The position numbers and the translations under genes were made by a program. A DNA stretch of 14,894 nucleotides, from NCBI GenBank assembly GCA_047605445.1, contig JASGFP010000100.1:1-14894 (forward strand). Direction: 5' to 3'. This DNA comes from JAJXWB01 sp047605445 (GTDB lineage Bacteria > Pseudomonadota > Alphaproteobacteria > Rhizobiales > Beijerinckiaceae). Below are positions 1 through 5,732 of this stretch, piece by piece. Position 1 is the first letter of the stretch, and every line of letters starts with the position of its first letter. Below the pieces are notes generated by a model, which saw only the letters and a program-made list of their open reading frames with translations, did not search any database and was not told the origin of the DNA.

Positions 1-54
1 CCTTGCGGAACTCGATTTTGAGTCGAGCGCGTCTACCAATTCCGCCACAGGGGC
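1..54 (-). tRNA. tRNA-Leu(CAA), 5' part, cut by window edge
   Basis: Read on the minus strand, the sequence starts GCCCCTG at position 54, followed by a D-arm with GG..TAGACGCG and an anticodon stem CTCGA/TCGAG. The stem closes the seven-base loop CTCAAAA (16-22), giving anticodon CAA at 20-18, which reads the leucine codon UUG. The sequence then enters the variable arm typical of class II tRNAs (Leu/Ser) before the window ends, so the T-arm and 3' acceptor strand are missing. The long variable arm and the D-arm type agree with tRNA-Leu. A matching promoter lies directly upstream. Confidence 0.93.
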
Positions 55-81
55 CATTCCGGTGGGCCGGAAAGCGCGCGG

Positions 82-109
82 ATCATAACTGCGCGCGGGC
101 GCCCGTCAA
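82..109 (-). promoter_or_regulatory. sigma70 promoter of tRNA-Leu
   Basis: On the minus strand a -35 box TTGACG (109-104) is separated by 16 bp from a -10 box TATGAT (87-82). Transcription would start near 75, about 20 bp before the tRNA 5' end at 54. The GC-rich sequence just after the -10 would be compatible with a stringently controlled stable-RNA promoter, but that last point is inference. Confidence 0.7.
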
Positions 110-266
110 CCGTGCGGACAAACTGGCCTGAACGGCCGCAGAATGCTATTTCCGCGGGCGAGTCGCGCAGCCTGCCGCTTCGCCGGCCGCCCGCCGCGCG
201 GCTTAGTAGTCAGCGTCCTTCCCGCCCTGGCGCCGTTGCGCCCCCGGACCCCGAGCCGCAGGCCAG

Positions 267-863
267 ATGTTCAAGAAACTCTACCAATGGACGCTCTCGC
301 TCGCCGAATCGCCGCGCGCGACATGGGCGCTGGGCGTCATCGCCTTCGCCGAAAGCTCGTTCTTCCCGCTGCCGCCCGATCTCATCCTCGTGCCCATGTC
401 GCTCGCGCGGCCGCAACGCGCCTGGTTCTATGCGGGCCTCTGCACCCTCGCCTCGGTCGCTGGCGGCGTGCTCGGCTACATCATCGGTTCGGCGCTCTAC
501 GAATCTGTCGGCAAGTGGCTCATCCATTTCTACGGCTACGACGAGAAGGCGCTGGTGCTGCGCGCCTGCTACGACAAATACGGCTGGTTGATCATCCTGC
601 TGAAGGGCCTGACGCCGATCCCCTACAAGCTCGTCACCATCGTCTCGGGCTTCGCGGGCTACAATATCGCGCTGTTCATCCTGCTGTCGCTGATCACGCG
701 CGGCGCCCGCTTCTTCATTCTGGCGGGCATCCTCAACCGCTTCGGCGACCCCATCAAGAAGGCGCTCGACCGTCATTTCGCCACCTTCATGATCTTGATC
801 CTCGCCATGATCGTCTTCGGCTTCTGGGTCGTTTCGAAAATGGGCGGCGGAGGCGCGTGCTGA
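267..863 (+). CDS. YqaA/DedA-family (VTT domain) inner-membrane protein
   Basis: A 198-aa polytopic membrane protein of the SNARE-associated/VTT (DedA, YqaA-type) family. Near the N-terminus FPLPPDLILVPMSL (residues about 32-46) and later GLTPIPYKLVTIVSGFAGY (about 113-131) match the two conserved proline/glycine-rich re-entrant segments of this family. Long hydrophobic stretches follow near 50-75, 130-150 and 170-192. DedA proteins act in membrane homeostasis, and some are flippases for undecaprenyl phosphate or phosphatidylethanolamine; the substrate of this YqaA-type subgroup is not known. The ATG at 267 has only a weak purine-rich stretch upstream, but the family alignment begins here (MFKKLYQWTLSLAES). 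The stop codon overlaps the dsbB start by one base (TGATG), so the two genes are probably translationally coupled. Confidence 0.87.
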   Translation: MFKKLYQWTLSLAESPRATWALGVIAFAESSFFPLPPDLILVPMSLARPQRAWFYAGLCTLASVAGGVLGYIIGSALYESVGKWLIHFYGYDEKALVLRACYDKYGWLIILLKGLTPIPYKLVTIVSGFAGYNIALFILLSLITRGARFFILAGILNRFGDPIKKALDRHFATFMILILAMIVFGFWVVSKMGGGGAC

Positions 864-1360
864 TGTTTCAGCGGCTCGACGCGCGAACCATCGCGCTTGT
901 CATATTCGCCGTCGCCGCCGCGACCCTCGCCGGCGCATGGGTCTCGCAATGGCTCGGCTATCTGCCGTGCGAACTCTGCCTCAAGCAGCGCTACGCCTAC
1001 TATCTCGCCCTGCCGCTGGCGCTCGGCGCATGGTTCGCGACCCCCGTCAACGCGCGCGGCGCGCGCTTTCTATTTGCGCTGATTGCGCTGGCGTTTGCGG
1101 CGAACGCCGCGCTGGCCGCCTATCATTCGGGCGTGGAATTCAAATGGTGGCCCGGCCCCGCCGATTGCACAGGGGCCTATCAGGGCGCCGGCAATGCCGC
1201 GGACTTCATGAAGCAGTTGCAGCAGACCAAGGTCGTGCGCTGCGACGAGGTCTCGCTGCGCATCCTCGGCTTCTCGCTGGCGAATGCGAACATCCTCATC
1301 TCGGCCGCCCTGACCGCGCTTGCGGCGTTCGGCGCGGGGCGCGTGATGCGGCGGGGATGA
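863..1360 (+). CDS. dsbB: Disulfide bond formation protein B (quinone-linked oxidase of DsbA)
   Basis: A 165-aa inner-membrane protein that reoxidises periplasmic DsbA and passes electrons to quinone. Four transmembrane helices are visible (about 9-28, 44-62, 68-87, 137-158). The first periplasmic loop has the CELC redox pair (Cys36, Cys39), and the second long loop has Cys102 (ADCTG) and Cys127 (VRCDE). This is the same four-cysteine plan as in E. coli DsbB (C41/C44, C104/C130). The start ATG at 863 overlaps the stop of the upstream membrane protein gene, and length and spacing fit the family, so longer upstream starts in this frame are unlikely. Pairing with a YqaA/DedA gene suggests a small envelope-maintenance operon. 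Identification rests on the cysteine pattern and topology and is firm. Confidence 0.93.
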   Translation: MFQRLDARTIALVIFAVAAATLAGAWVSQWLGYLPCELCLKQRYAYYLALPLALGAWFATPVNARGARFLFALIALAFAANAALAAYHSGVEFKWWPGPADCTGAYQGAGNAADFMKQLQQTKVVRCDEVSLRILGFSLANANILISAALTALAAFGAGRVMRRG

Positions 1361-1361
1361 A

Positions 1362-1461
1362 CGCGGGTTCCCGACGGCCGCGAGGTCCAATCGGGACTCC
1401 TCCGGTCAACGCCGAGGCGCACGCCAAGCGGCTCTGGGTTCCCGCTTTCGCGGGAATGGCA
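1362..1461. repeat. Intergenic palindromic repeat (RESGNP-type) between convergent genes
   Basis: The whole gap between convergent dsbB and rlmN is filled by an element with inverted pairs: TCCCGA (1369-1374) with TCGGGA (1391-1396), and a terminal hairpin CCCGC-TTTC-GCGGG (1441-1454). On the minus strand it reads through as the short peptide motif CHSRESGNPE, a translation often produced by a widespread proteobacterial intergenic repeat. The hairpin could act as a bidirectional terminator for the two genes. Its identity as a repeat family is from memory of that motif, and no second copy is visible in this window. Confidence 0.55.
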
Positions 1462-1463
1462 AT

Positions 1464-2651
1464 TTACTCCGCCGCCAGCCTTGCCCGCGCCCGCAACTTC
1501 TCGGTCTCGCTCTTCAGCTGCCCGCAGGCCGCCAGAATGTCGCGACCGCGCGGCGTTCGCACCGGGCTCGCATAGCCTGCGTTGAAGACGATGTCGGAGA
1601 ATTTCTCGATGCGTCCCCAGTCTGAGCATTCGTAAGGCGCGCCGGGCCACGGATTGAACGGAATGAGATTGATCTTGGCCGGAATGCCCTTGAGCAACCG
1701 CACCAGTTCCCGCGCATCGGCGTCGGAATCGTTGACGCCCTTGAGCATGACGTATTCGAAGGTAATGCGCCGCGCATTCGAGGCGCCGGGATAGTCGCGG
1801 CAGGCCTGCAAGAGTTCGGCGATGTCGTATTTCTTGTTGAGCGGCACGAGCCTGTCGCGCAATTCGTCGCGCACGGCATGCAGCGAAATCGCCAGCATGG
1901 CGCCCGAACGTTCGCCCAGTTCGCCGATCTGCGGAACGACGCCCGACGTCGAGACCGTGATGCGTCGCTTCGACAGCGACAGCCCGTCGCCGTCCGACAT
2001 GATGGCGAGCGCATCGCAGACATTGTCGAGATTGTAGAGCGGCTCGCCCATGCCCATGAAGACGATGTTGGAGACCGCGCGCACACCCTCGCCTGTCGGC
2101 ACGATGCCGTCGTCCGGCGGCGTCAGACCCGGAAAGTCGCCGAGTTTCTCACGCGCGACGACCAACTGTGAAACGATTTCCTGCGTCGTCAGATTGCGCA
2201 CGAGCCTCTGTGTGCCGGTATGGCAGAAGGTGCAGGTGAGCGTGCAGCCGACCTGGCTCGACACGCATAGCGTGCCGCGGTCGGCCTCCGGGATGTAGAC
2301 GCACTCGATCTCCGCGCCCTTGTCCTTGGCGTCCACCGGCGGCATGCGGATCAGCCACTTGCGCGTGCCATCGGTTGAAACCTGCTCGCTGACGACTTCC
2401 GGTCGCGCGAGCGTGAATTCCTCCGCCAGCCGCGCCCGCAGAACTTTGGACACGTTCAGCATGGCGTCGAAATCGCGCACGCCGTGGAAATAGATCCAGT
2501 TCCACAACTGGTTGACGCGCATGCGGATTTCGCGCTCGGGCAGGTCGAGCGACTGGAGCTGTTCGGCAAGCTGCGCGCGCGTCAGGCCGAGCAGCGAGGG
2601 CTTGGCCGGCGCGGGGGCGTCCGGCGCCGGAGAGGCGGAAAGAGCGGTCAT
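1464..2651 (-). CDS. rlmN: Dual-specificity 23S rRNA/tRNA adenine-C2 methyltransferase RlmN
   Basis: A 395-aa radical SAM enzyme that methylates C2 of A2503 in 23S rRNA and A37 in some tRNAs, supporting decoding fidelity. The radical-SAM cluster motif CxxxCxxC is CTLTCTFC (Cys136, Cys140, Cys143), followed by HTGTQRLVRNL. Further family motifs are NIVFMGMGEPLYN, RRITVSTSGVVP, LAISLHA and RITFEYVMLKGVND. Cys376 in ILAACGQL near the C-terminus matches the essential methyl-carrying cysteine (C355 in E. coli). The N-terminal RNA-binding region with QLWNWIYFHGVRDFDAM is intact. The ATG at 2651 follows a purine-rich AAGAG. The gene is monocistronic: it faces dsbB downstream, and upstream it has the AT-rich accessory stretch transcribed away from it. 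Confidence 0.97.
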   Translation of the reverse strand: MTALSASPAPDAPAPAKPSLLGLTRAQLAEQLQSLDLPEREIRMRVNQLWNWIYFHGVRDFDAMLNVSKVLRARLAEEFTLARPEVVSEQVSTDGTRKWLIRMPPVDAKDKGAEIECVYIPEADRGTLCVSSQVGCTLTCTFCHTGTQRLVRNLTTQEIVSQLVVAREKLGDFPGLTPPDDGIVPTGEGVRAVSNIVFMGMGEPLYNLDNVCDALAIMSDGDGLSLSKRRITVSTSGVVPQIGELGERSGAMLAISLHAVRDELRDRLVPLNKKYDIAELLQACRDYPGASNARRITFEYVMLKGVNDSDADARELVRLLKGIPAKINLIPFNPWPGAPYECSDWGRIEKFSDIVFNAGYASPVRTPRGRDILAACGQLKSETEKLRARARLAAE

Positions 2652-2747
2652 GGCGGGGCTCTTACAGCAATACTGCGAAGGAGTGTAGCGAAGCTGAAAG
2701 AGGTCTGCCGCCCGCTACCGACCAAGCTTCGACGAATGCCGGCATAA

Positions 2748-2763
2748 AGATATTGTTATATCT
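2748..2763. repeat. Perfect AT-rich palindrome, possible operator
   Basis: AGATAT-TGTT-ATATCT is a perfect inverted repeat with 6-bp arms and a 4-base centre, in an AT-rich patch 30 bp upstream of the -35 box at 2793. Its position is suitable for a regulator of that promoter or of rlmN on the other strand. The binding protein is unknown, and a chance palindrome in AT-rich DNA cannot be excluded. Confidence 0.35.
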
Positions 2764-2792
2764 CTATGATCTTGATTTCCAACGGGAAACCT

Positions 2793-2822
2793 TTGTCACT
2801 CTATTGACGAGACTGCTAGAAT
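2793..2822 (+). promoter_or_regulatory. Strong sigma70 promoter with extended -10
   Basis: TTGTCA (2793-2798), an 18-bp spacer, then TAGAAT (2817-2822) preceded by TGC, giving an extended -10 (TGn). Expected transcription start is about 2829. That base is also the first base of the long stem-loop structure below, which supports both calls. No other promoter of this quality is seen near the HTH gene at 3022, so this probably drives the whole 2829-3255 unit. Confidence 0.65.
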
Positions 2823-2828
2823 CACCCG

Positions 2829-2910
2829 ACGATGCAAAAGATCGTTCTCAAAAACGAACGCCCTAGAGCGGCAACTCTAGGGCGTTTGAAGAGAACGAGG
2901 ACCGCATCGT
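2829..2910 (+). ncRNA. Long nested stem-loop RNA (leader element or small RNA)
   Basis: Three complementary blocks nest in order. ACGATGC (2829-2835) pairs with GCATCGT (2904-2910). CGTTCTC (2843-2849) pairs with GAGAACG (2891-2897). AACGCCCTAGAG (2857-2868) pairs with CTCTAGGGCGTT (2875-2886) around the loop CGGCAA. This gives 26 Watson-Crick pairs in an 82-nt hairpin with two A-rich asymmetric internal loops (2836-2842/2898-2903 and 2850-2856/2887-2890). It begins at the start predicted from the promoter at 2793-2822. I do not recognise it as a known riboswitch or small-RNA family. Alternatives are a rho-independent terminator (the apical hairpin is followed by only three T's, so weak) or a palindromic mini-transposon. 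Confidence 0.5.
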
Positions 2911-2929
2911 TTGGAATCGTCGCGGACCA

Positions 2930-3021
2930 CGGTGGAGATCAACCACGCATGAATCATATGCTGAAGTGACTCCACTGTTCAAGGCGGTTTCGTGCAACTA
3001 GCCGAACTATGGAGATCAACC
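2930..3021 (+). promoter_or_regulatory. Leader with mini-ORF, duplicated RBS and anti-RBS stem
   Basis: The 13-mer TGGAGATCAACCA occurs twice, at 2933-2945 and 3010-3022. The second copy supplies the GGAG (3011-3014) used by the HTH gene and overlaps its ATG. The first copy sits before a six-codon ORF (MNHMLK, 2949-2969 including TGA). CTCCAC (2970-2975), directly after that stop codon, can pair with GTGGAG (2932-2937) in the first copy, extended to C2930-G2977 with one wobble. CTCCA could alternatively pair with TGGAG (3010-3014) in the second copy. This arrangement suggests mutually exclusive structures that link mini-ORF translation to access of the HTH gene's RBS. The repeats and pairings are seen directly; the switching is inference. 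Confidence 0.4.
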
Positions 3022-3216
3022 ATGGCTAGTAGAACCTCGGGTAGCGTTCGCCGCCCTTCCAAACGCGTCGACCCTCGTGACGTTCCGATCATCAAGAAGC
3101 GCATCCTTGCGGGTGAGTTCTTGAACCGGATCGCTGCTGACTACGACGTCAACCCTGGACGGATCAGCGAAATCAAGAGCGGGTACAAGTACCCCTTGAT
3201 CCCGCCTGCTGCGTAA
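3022..3216 (+). CDS. Small helix-turn-helix protein, function unknown
   Basis: A 64-aa basic protein. The N-terminal 20 residues are rich in Arg, Lys and Ser (MASRTSGSVRRPSKRVDP) and probably disordered. Residues about 22-52 (DVPIIKKRILAGEFLNRIAADYDVNPGRISEIKSG) look like a compact helix-turn-helix of the resolvase/phage type: helix, A-A-D-Y-D-V turn region, recognition helix GRISEIKSG. ATG 3022 is chosen because GGAG (3011-3014) lies 7 bp upstream; an in-frame GTG at 2992 lacks such a site. It stands alone in an AT-richer patch with its own promoter, structured leader and terminator, and codon use is less GC3-biased than its neighbours. It may be a phage-derived or accessory regulator, perhaps autoregulatory. 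No target can be named. Confidence 0.72.
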   Translation: MASRTSGSVRRPSKRVDPRDVPIIKKRILAGEFLNRIAADYDVNPGRISEIKSGYKYPLIPPAA

Positions 3217-3229
3217 CTGAGGAAACAGG

Positions 3230-3255
3230 GAGGCGCGGCTTCAAAACCGCGCCTC
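3230..3255 (+). terminator. Rho-independent-like terminator after HTH gene
   Basis: Perfect 9-bp stem GAGGCGCGG (3230-3238) and CCGCGCCTC (3247-3255) with an 8-base loop, followed by TTCAA. It lies 14 bp after the HTH stop and 11 bp before the end of the convergent molybdopterin-subunit gene. Because the loop contains AAAA rather than a T-run following the stem, termination efficiency is uncertain; the stem may serve both strands. Confidence 0.6.
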
Positions 3256-3266
3256 TTCAACACATC

Positions 3267-5597
3267 TTACATCCCGTTCGCCAGCCGCCACACCACTTCC
3301 GGCGTCGCGGGCATGTTGACATGCGTGACGCCGCGTTCCTTCAGCGCATCCACCAGCGCATTCATCACGGACGTCAGCCCACCCGCGCAGCCGGCCTCGC
3401 CGCAGCCCTTGGCGCCGAGCGGATTGGTTTTCGTGATCGTCGGCCGGTTATGCACGGCGAAGGGCGGCGCCTCCTCGGCGCGCGGCATGGCGTAGTCTGT
3501 GAAGGAGCCGGTGAGGATCTGGCCCTCGCTGTCGAACACCACGCGCTCCATCAGCGCCTGTCCAATCGCCTGCATCACGCCGCCGTGGCCCTGGCCCTCC
3601 ACGATCATCGGATTCACCACCACGCCGAAATCGTTCATCAGCGTGTAGCGCACGACCGCCACGACGCCTGTGTCGGGATCGACCTCGACCTCTGCGACAT
3701 GGCAGCCGTTCGGATAGGCGGACGGCGAAGCCTTGTGAACATGCTTCACGTCGAGCGACTTCGGGCAATCCTCCGGCAGGTTCGTCGCCATACGCAGGCG
3801 CTGCGCCAGTTCGATCACGCCGATGGAGCGGTCCGTACCCGCCACCGCGAAGGCGCCGCGCGAAAACTCGATGTCGGCGACAGCCGCCTCCAGCAGATGC
3901 GAGGCGGCGCGCTTGCCGATCTCGATCACCTGATCGCTTGCCTCGATGAAGGCCGAGCCCGACGCCATCGTCGATTTCGAGCCGCCCGTGCCGCCGCCGA
4001 TGCTGATCTGGTCGCTGTCGCCCTGCACCAGCCGTATCTTGTCGAACGGCAGCCCGAGCTTGCTGACCAGCACCTGCGCGAAGGTCGTCGCATGGCCCTG
4101 CCCGAAATCGAGCGTCCCGGTGCGCATGGTCACGCCGCCGTCATCGTCAAAGATGATCTCGCCGAGTTCGTTGGTCGGCGGCGCGGTGATTTCCAGATAT
4201 TGCCCGACGCCGATGCCGCGCAATTTTCCGCGCGCTGCGCTTTCGGACCTGCGCGCCGCAAACCCGGCGTAATCGGCTGCCTCCAGCGCGGCGTCGAGCA
4301 ACGCTGTGAAATCGCCGCTGTCGTAGATCGAGCCCGTGCCCGTCGTAAAGGGCAATTCGTCGGCGCGGATGTGATTGCGCTTGCGCAGCGCGATCGAATC
4401 GACGCCGCTGACGCGCGCGGCTTCCTCGATCATCCGCTCCATGACGTAATTGCCTTCCGGCCGCCCGGCGCCGCGATAGGCGCCGATCGGCGGCGTGTTG
4501 GTCAGTACGCATTTGATGTTCGTCGCCATGACAGGCGTGCGATAGACGCTCTGCGCGTTGCGATGAATGTTGATCGCGCCGATCAGCACGCCATAGGGCG
4601 TCATATAGGCGCCGAGATTGGCGTAGCCCGTCATGCGCAGCGCGAGAATGTTTCCGTCCGCGTCGAGCGCGAGTTCGGCATCGACGTCGTGATCGCGGCC
4701 GTGATGATCGCTGACAAAACTCTCCGAACGCATTTCCGTGAATTTGATCGGCCGCCCCAGATCGCGAGCCGCGTGCAGCAGCGCGATATATTCTGGGAAG
4801 ACCGAGCCCTTCATGCCGAAGGAGCCGCCGACCTGCCCCGTCAGCACATGCATCTTCTCCGGCGCCACGCCCATGGCGGCGGCAAGGCCGTTGCGCATGC
4901 CGTAGACGCCCTGCGTCTGCATGTGCGCGGTGAAACGCTCGTTGGCCGCATCGTAGTCGAAGAGCGCGGCGCGCGGCTCCATCGCCGAGACAATCACGCG
5001 ATTGTCGACGATCCGCAGCCGCGCGACATGCGCCGCGCCGGCGATGATCGCTTCCGCCCTGGCCATGTCGCCGAGCGTATGGTCGAGCACGATATTGTTC
5101 GGCGTATCCTCGTAGATCTGCGCCGCGCCCGGCGCTGTGGCCGCCTGCGCATCGACCACCGCGGGCAGCGGTTCGATATCGACTACGACCGCTTCGGCGG
5201 CTTCGCGCGCCTCGATTTCGCTTTCCGCGACGACGAGCGCAATAGGATCGCCGACGTAGCGCGCCTTGTTTTCCGCAAAGAACATCGTGCCGTTGCCGCG
5301 CATCGGCGAACCGTCGTCGCTCTTCAGCGGAAACGGGCTACGCGACGCGGTATAGCCGGCAAGATCGGCGCCCGTATAGATCGCCAGCACGCCGGGCATT
5401 GCGCGCGCCTCATCTGCATCGATGGAATTTATGATTCCATGCGCGTGGCGGCTGCGCACGACGACGCCATAGGCCTGCCCCTCCACGAATATGTCGTCGG
5501 AATAGCGGCCCCGACCCTGCACCAGCGCCGGGTCTTCGGATCGCCGCACCGGCTTGCCGATGGAGAATTCGGGAATTTCTGAGAATGGCGCGTTCAT
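3267..5597 (-). CDS. Xanthine dehydrogenase-family molybdopterin-binding subunit, CoxL-like (form II)
   Basis: A 776-aa large subunit of a molybdenum hydroxylase (xanthine oxidase/aldehyde oxidase/CoxL superfamily). The N-terminal a/b hammerhead domain runs to about residue 145 (GKPVRRSEDPALVQGRGRYSDD, then YVGDPIALVVAES); two molybdopterin-cytosine-dinucleotide binding domains follow (GQVGGSFGMKG about 254-264). The active-site loop is AYRGAGR (373-379), the form-II CoxL signature; authentic CO dehydrogenase carries AYxCSFR. The catalytic glutamate is in GCGEAGCAGG (Glu734). The start at 5597 (MNAPFSEIPEF) is preferred over an upstream ATG at 5642, since family similarity begins at FSIGKPVRRSED and a GAG lies before it. 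No FeS (CoxS) or FAD (CoxM) subunit gene adjoins it, so it must borrow partners from elsewhere. Substrate unknown, probably an aldehyde or N-heterocycle rather than CO. Confidence 0.9.
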   Translation of the reverse strand: MNAPFSEIPEFSIGKPVRRSEDPALVQGRGRYSDDIFVEGQAYGVVVRSRHAHGIINSIDADEARAMPGVLAIYTGADLAGYTASRSPFPLKSDDGSPMRGNGTMFFAENKARYVGDPIALVVAESEIEAREAAEAVVVDIEPLPAVVDAQAATAPGAAQIYEDTPNNIVLDHTLGDMARAEAIIAGAAHVARLRIVDNRVIVSAMEPRAALFDYDAANERFTAHMQTQGVYGMRNGLAAAMGVAPEKMHVLTGQVGGSFGMKGSVFPEYIALLHAARDLGRPIKFTEMRSESFVSDHHGRDHDVDAELALDADGNILALRMTGYANLGAYMTPYGVLIGAINIHRNAQSVYRTPVMATNIKCVLTNTPPIGAYRGAGRPEGNYVMERMIEEAARVSGVDSIALRKRNHIRADELPFTTGTGSIYDSGDFTALLDAALEAADYAGFAARRSESAARGKLRGIGVGQYLEITAPPTNELGEIIFDDDGGVTMRTGTLDFGQGHATTFAQVLVSKLGLPFDKIRLVQGDSDQISIGGGTGGSKSTMASGSAFIEASDQVIEIGKRAASHLLEAAVADIEFSRGAFAVAGTDRSIGVIELAQRLRMATNLPEDCPKSLDVKHVHKASPSAYPNGCHVAEVEVDPDTGVVAVVRYTLMNDFGVVVNPMIVEGQGHGGVMQAIGQALMERVVFDSEGQILTGSFTDYAMPRAEEAPPFAVHNRPTITKTNPLGAKGCGEAGCAGGLTSVMNALVDALKERGVTHVNMPATPEVVWRLANGM

Positions 5598-5657
5598 CGG
5601 CGATCTCGCGGAAGGGGCGTCACGACGGGAACGCCCGCACATCTGGGGATTGCCGAA

Positions 5658-5686
5658 ATTATAGCGCGGGCGCAGCCGAGGAGAAG
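5658..5686 (-). promoter_or_regulatory. Possible promoter of the CoxL-like gene
   Basis: On the minus strand a consensus -10 TATAAT lies at 5663-5658, about 60 bp upstream of the ATG at 5597. A -35 match at the right distance (CTTCTC, 5686-5681) is poor, so an activator may be needed, or the match may be chance. If real, the gene is transcribed separately from xsc. Confidence 0.4.
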
Positions 5687-5694
5687 GCTGCGCC
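5669..5694 (-). terminator. Hairpin downstream of xsc, possible terminator
   Basis: Perfect 9-bp stem GGCGCAGCC (5669-5677) and GGCTGCGCC (5686-5694) with an 8-base loop, 39 bp after the xsc stop on the minus strand. It is not followed directly by a T-run, so it could be a weak terminator, a 3'-stabilising stem, or an operator overlapping the candidate promoter of the next gene. Confidence 0.4.
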
Positions 5695-5732
5695 GTTCAT
5701 GGCAGACCATGCCCGGGCGCGACACCGGCGGA

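Noticed and set aside
2804..2822. TTGACG (2804-2809) as the -35 for TAGAAT
   Set aside because: Spacer is only 7 bp; TTGTCA at 2793 gives the correct distance.
2857..2887. Apical hairpin as a plain rho-independent terminator
   Set aside because: It is followed by only TTT then GAA, and flanking blocks extend the pairing outwards, so a larger structured RNA fits better; termination remains possible.
2829..2910. Insertion-sequence or MITE remnant
   Set aside because: No target-site duplication or transposase was found, and the end coincides with a promoter start; kept only as an alternative.
3321..5582. 753-codon open frame antisense to the CoxL-like gene
   Set aside because: Composition is rich in Arg, His and Asp without any family motif; it mirrors the GC-rich codon pattern of the true gene on the other strand.
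3267..5597. Genuine CO dehydrogenase large subunit
   Set aside because: The active-site loop is AYRGAGR, not the AYxCSFR of form-I CoxL, and coxM/coxS are missing.
5598..5642. N-terminal extension of the CoxL-like protein from ATG 5642
   Set aside because: The added residues are Arg-rich and unlike the family, which begins around FSIGKPVRRSED.
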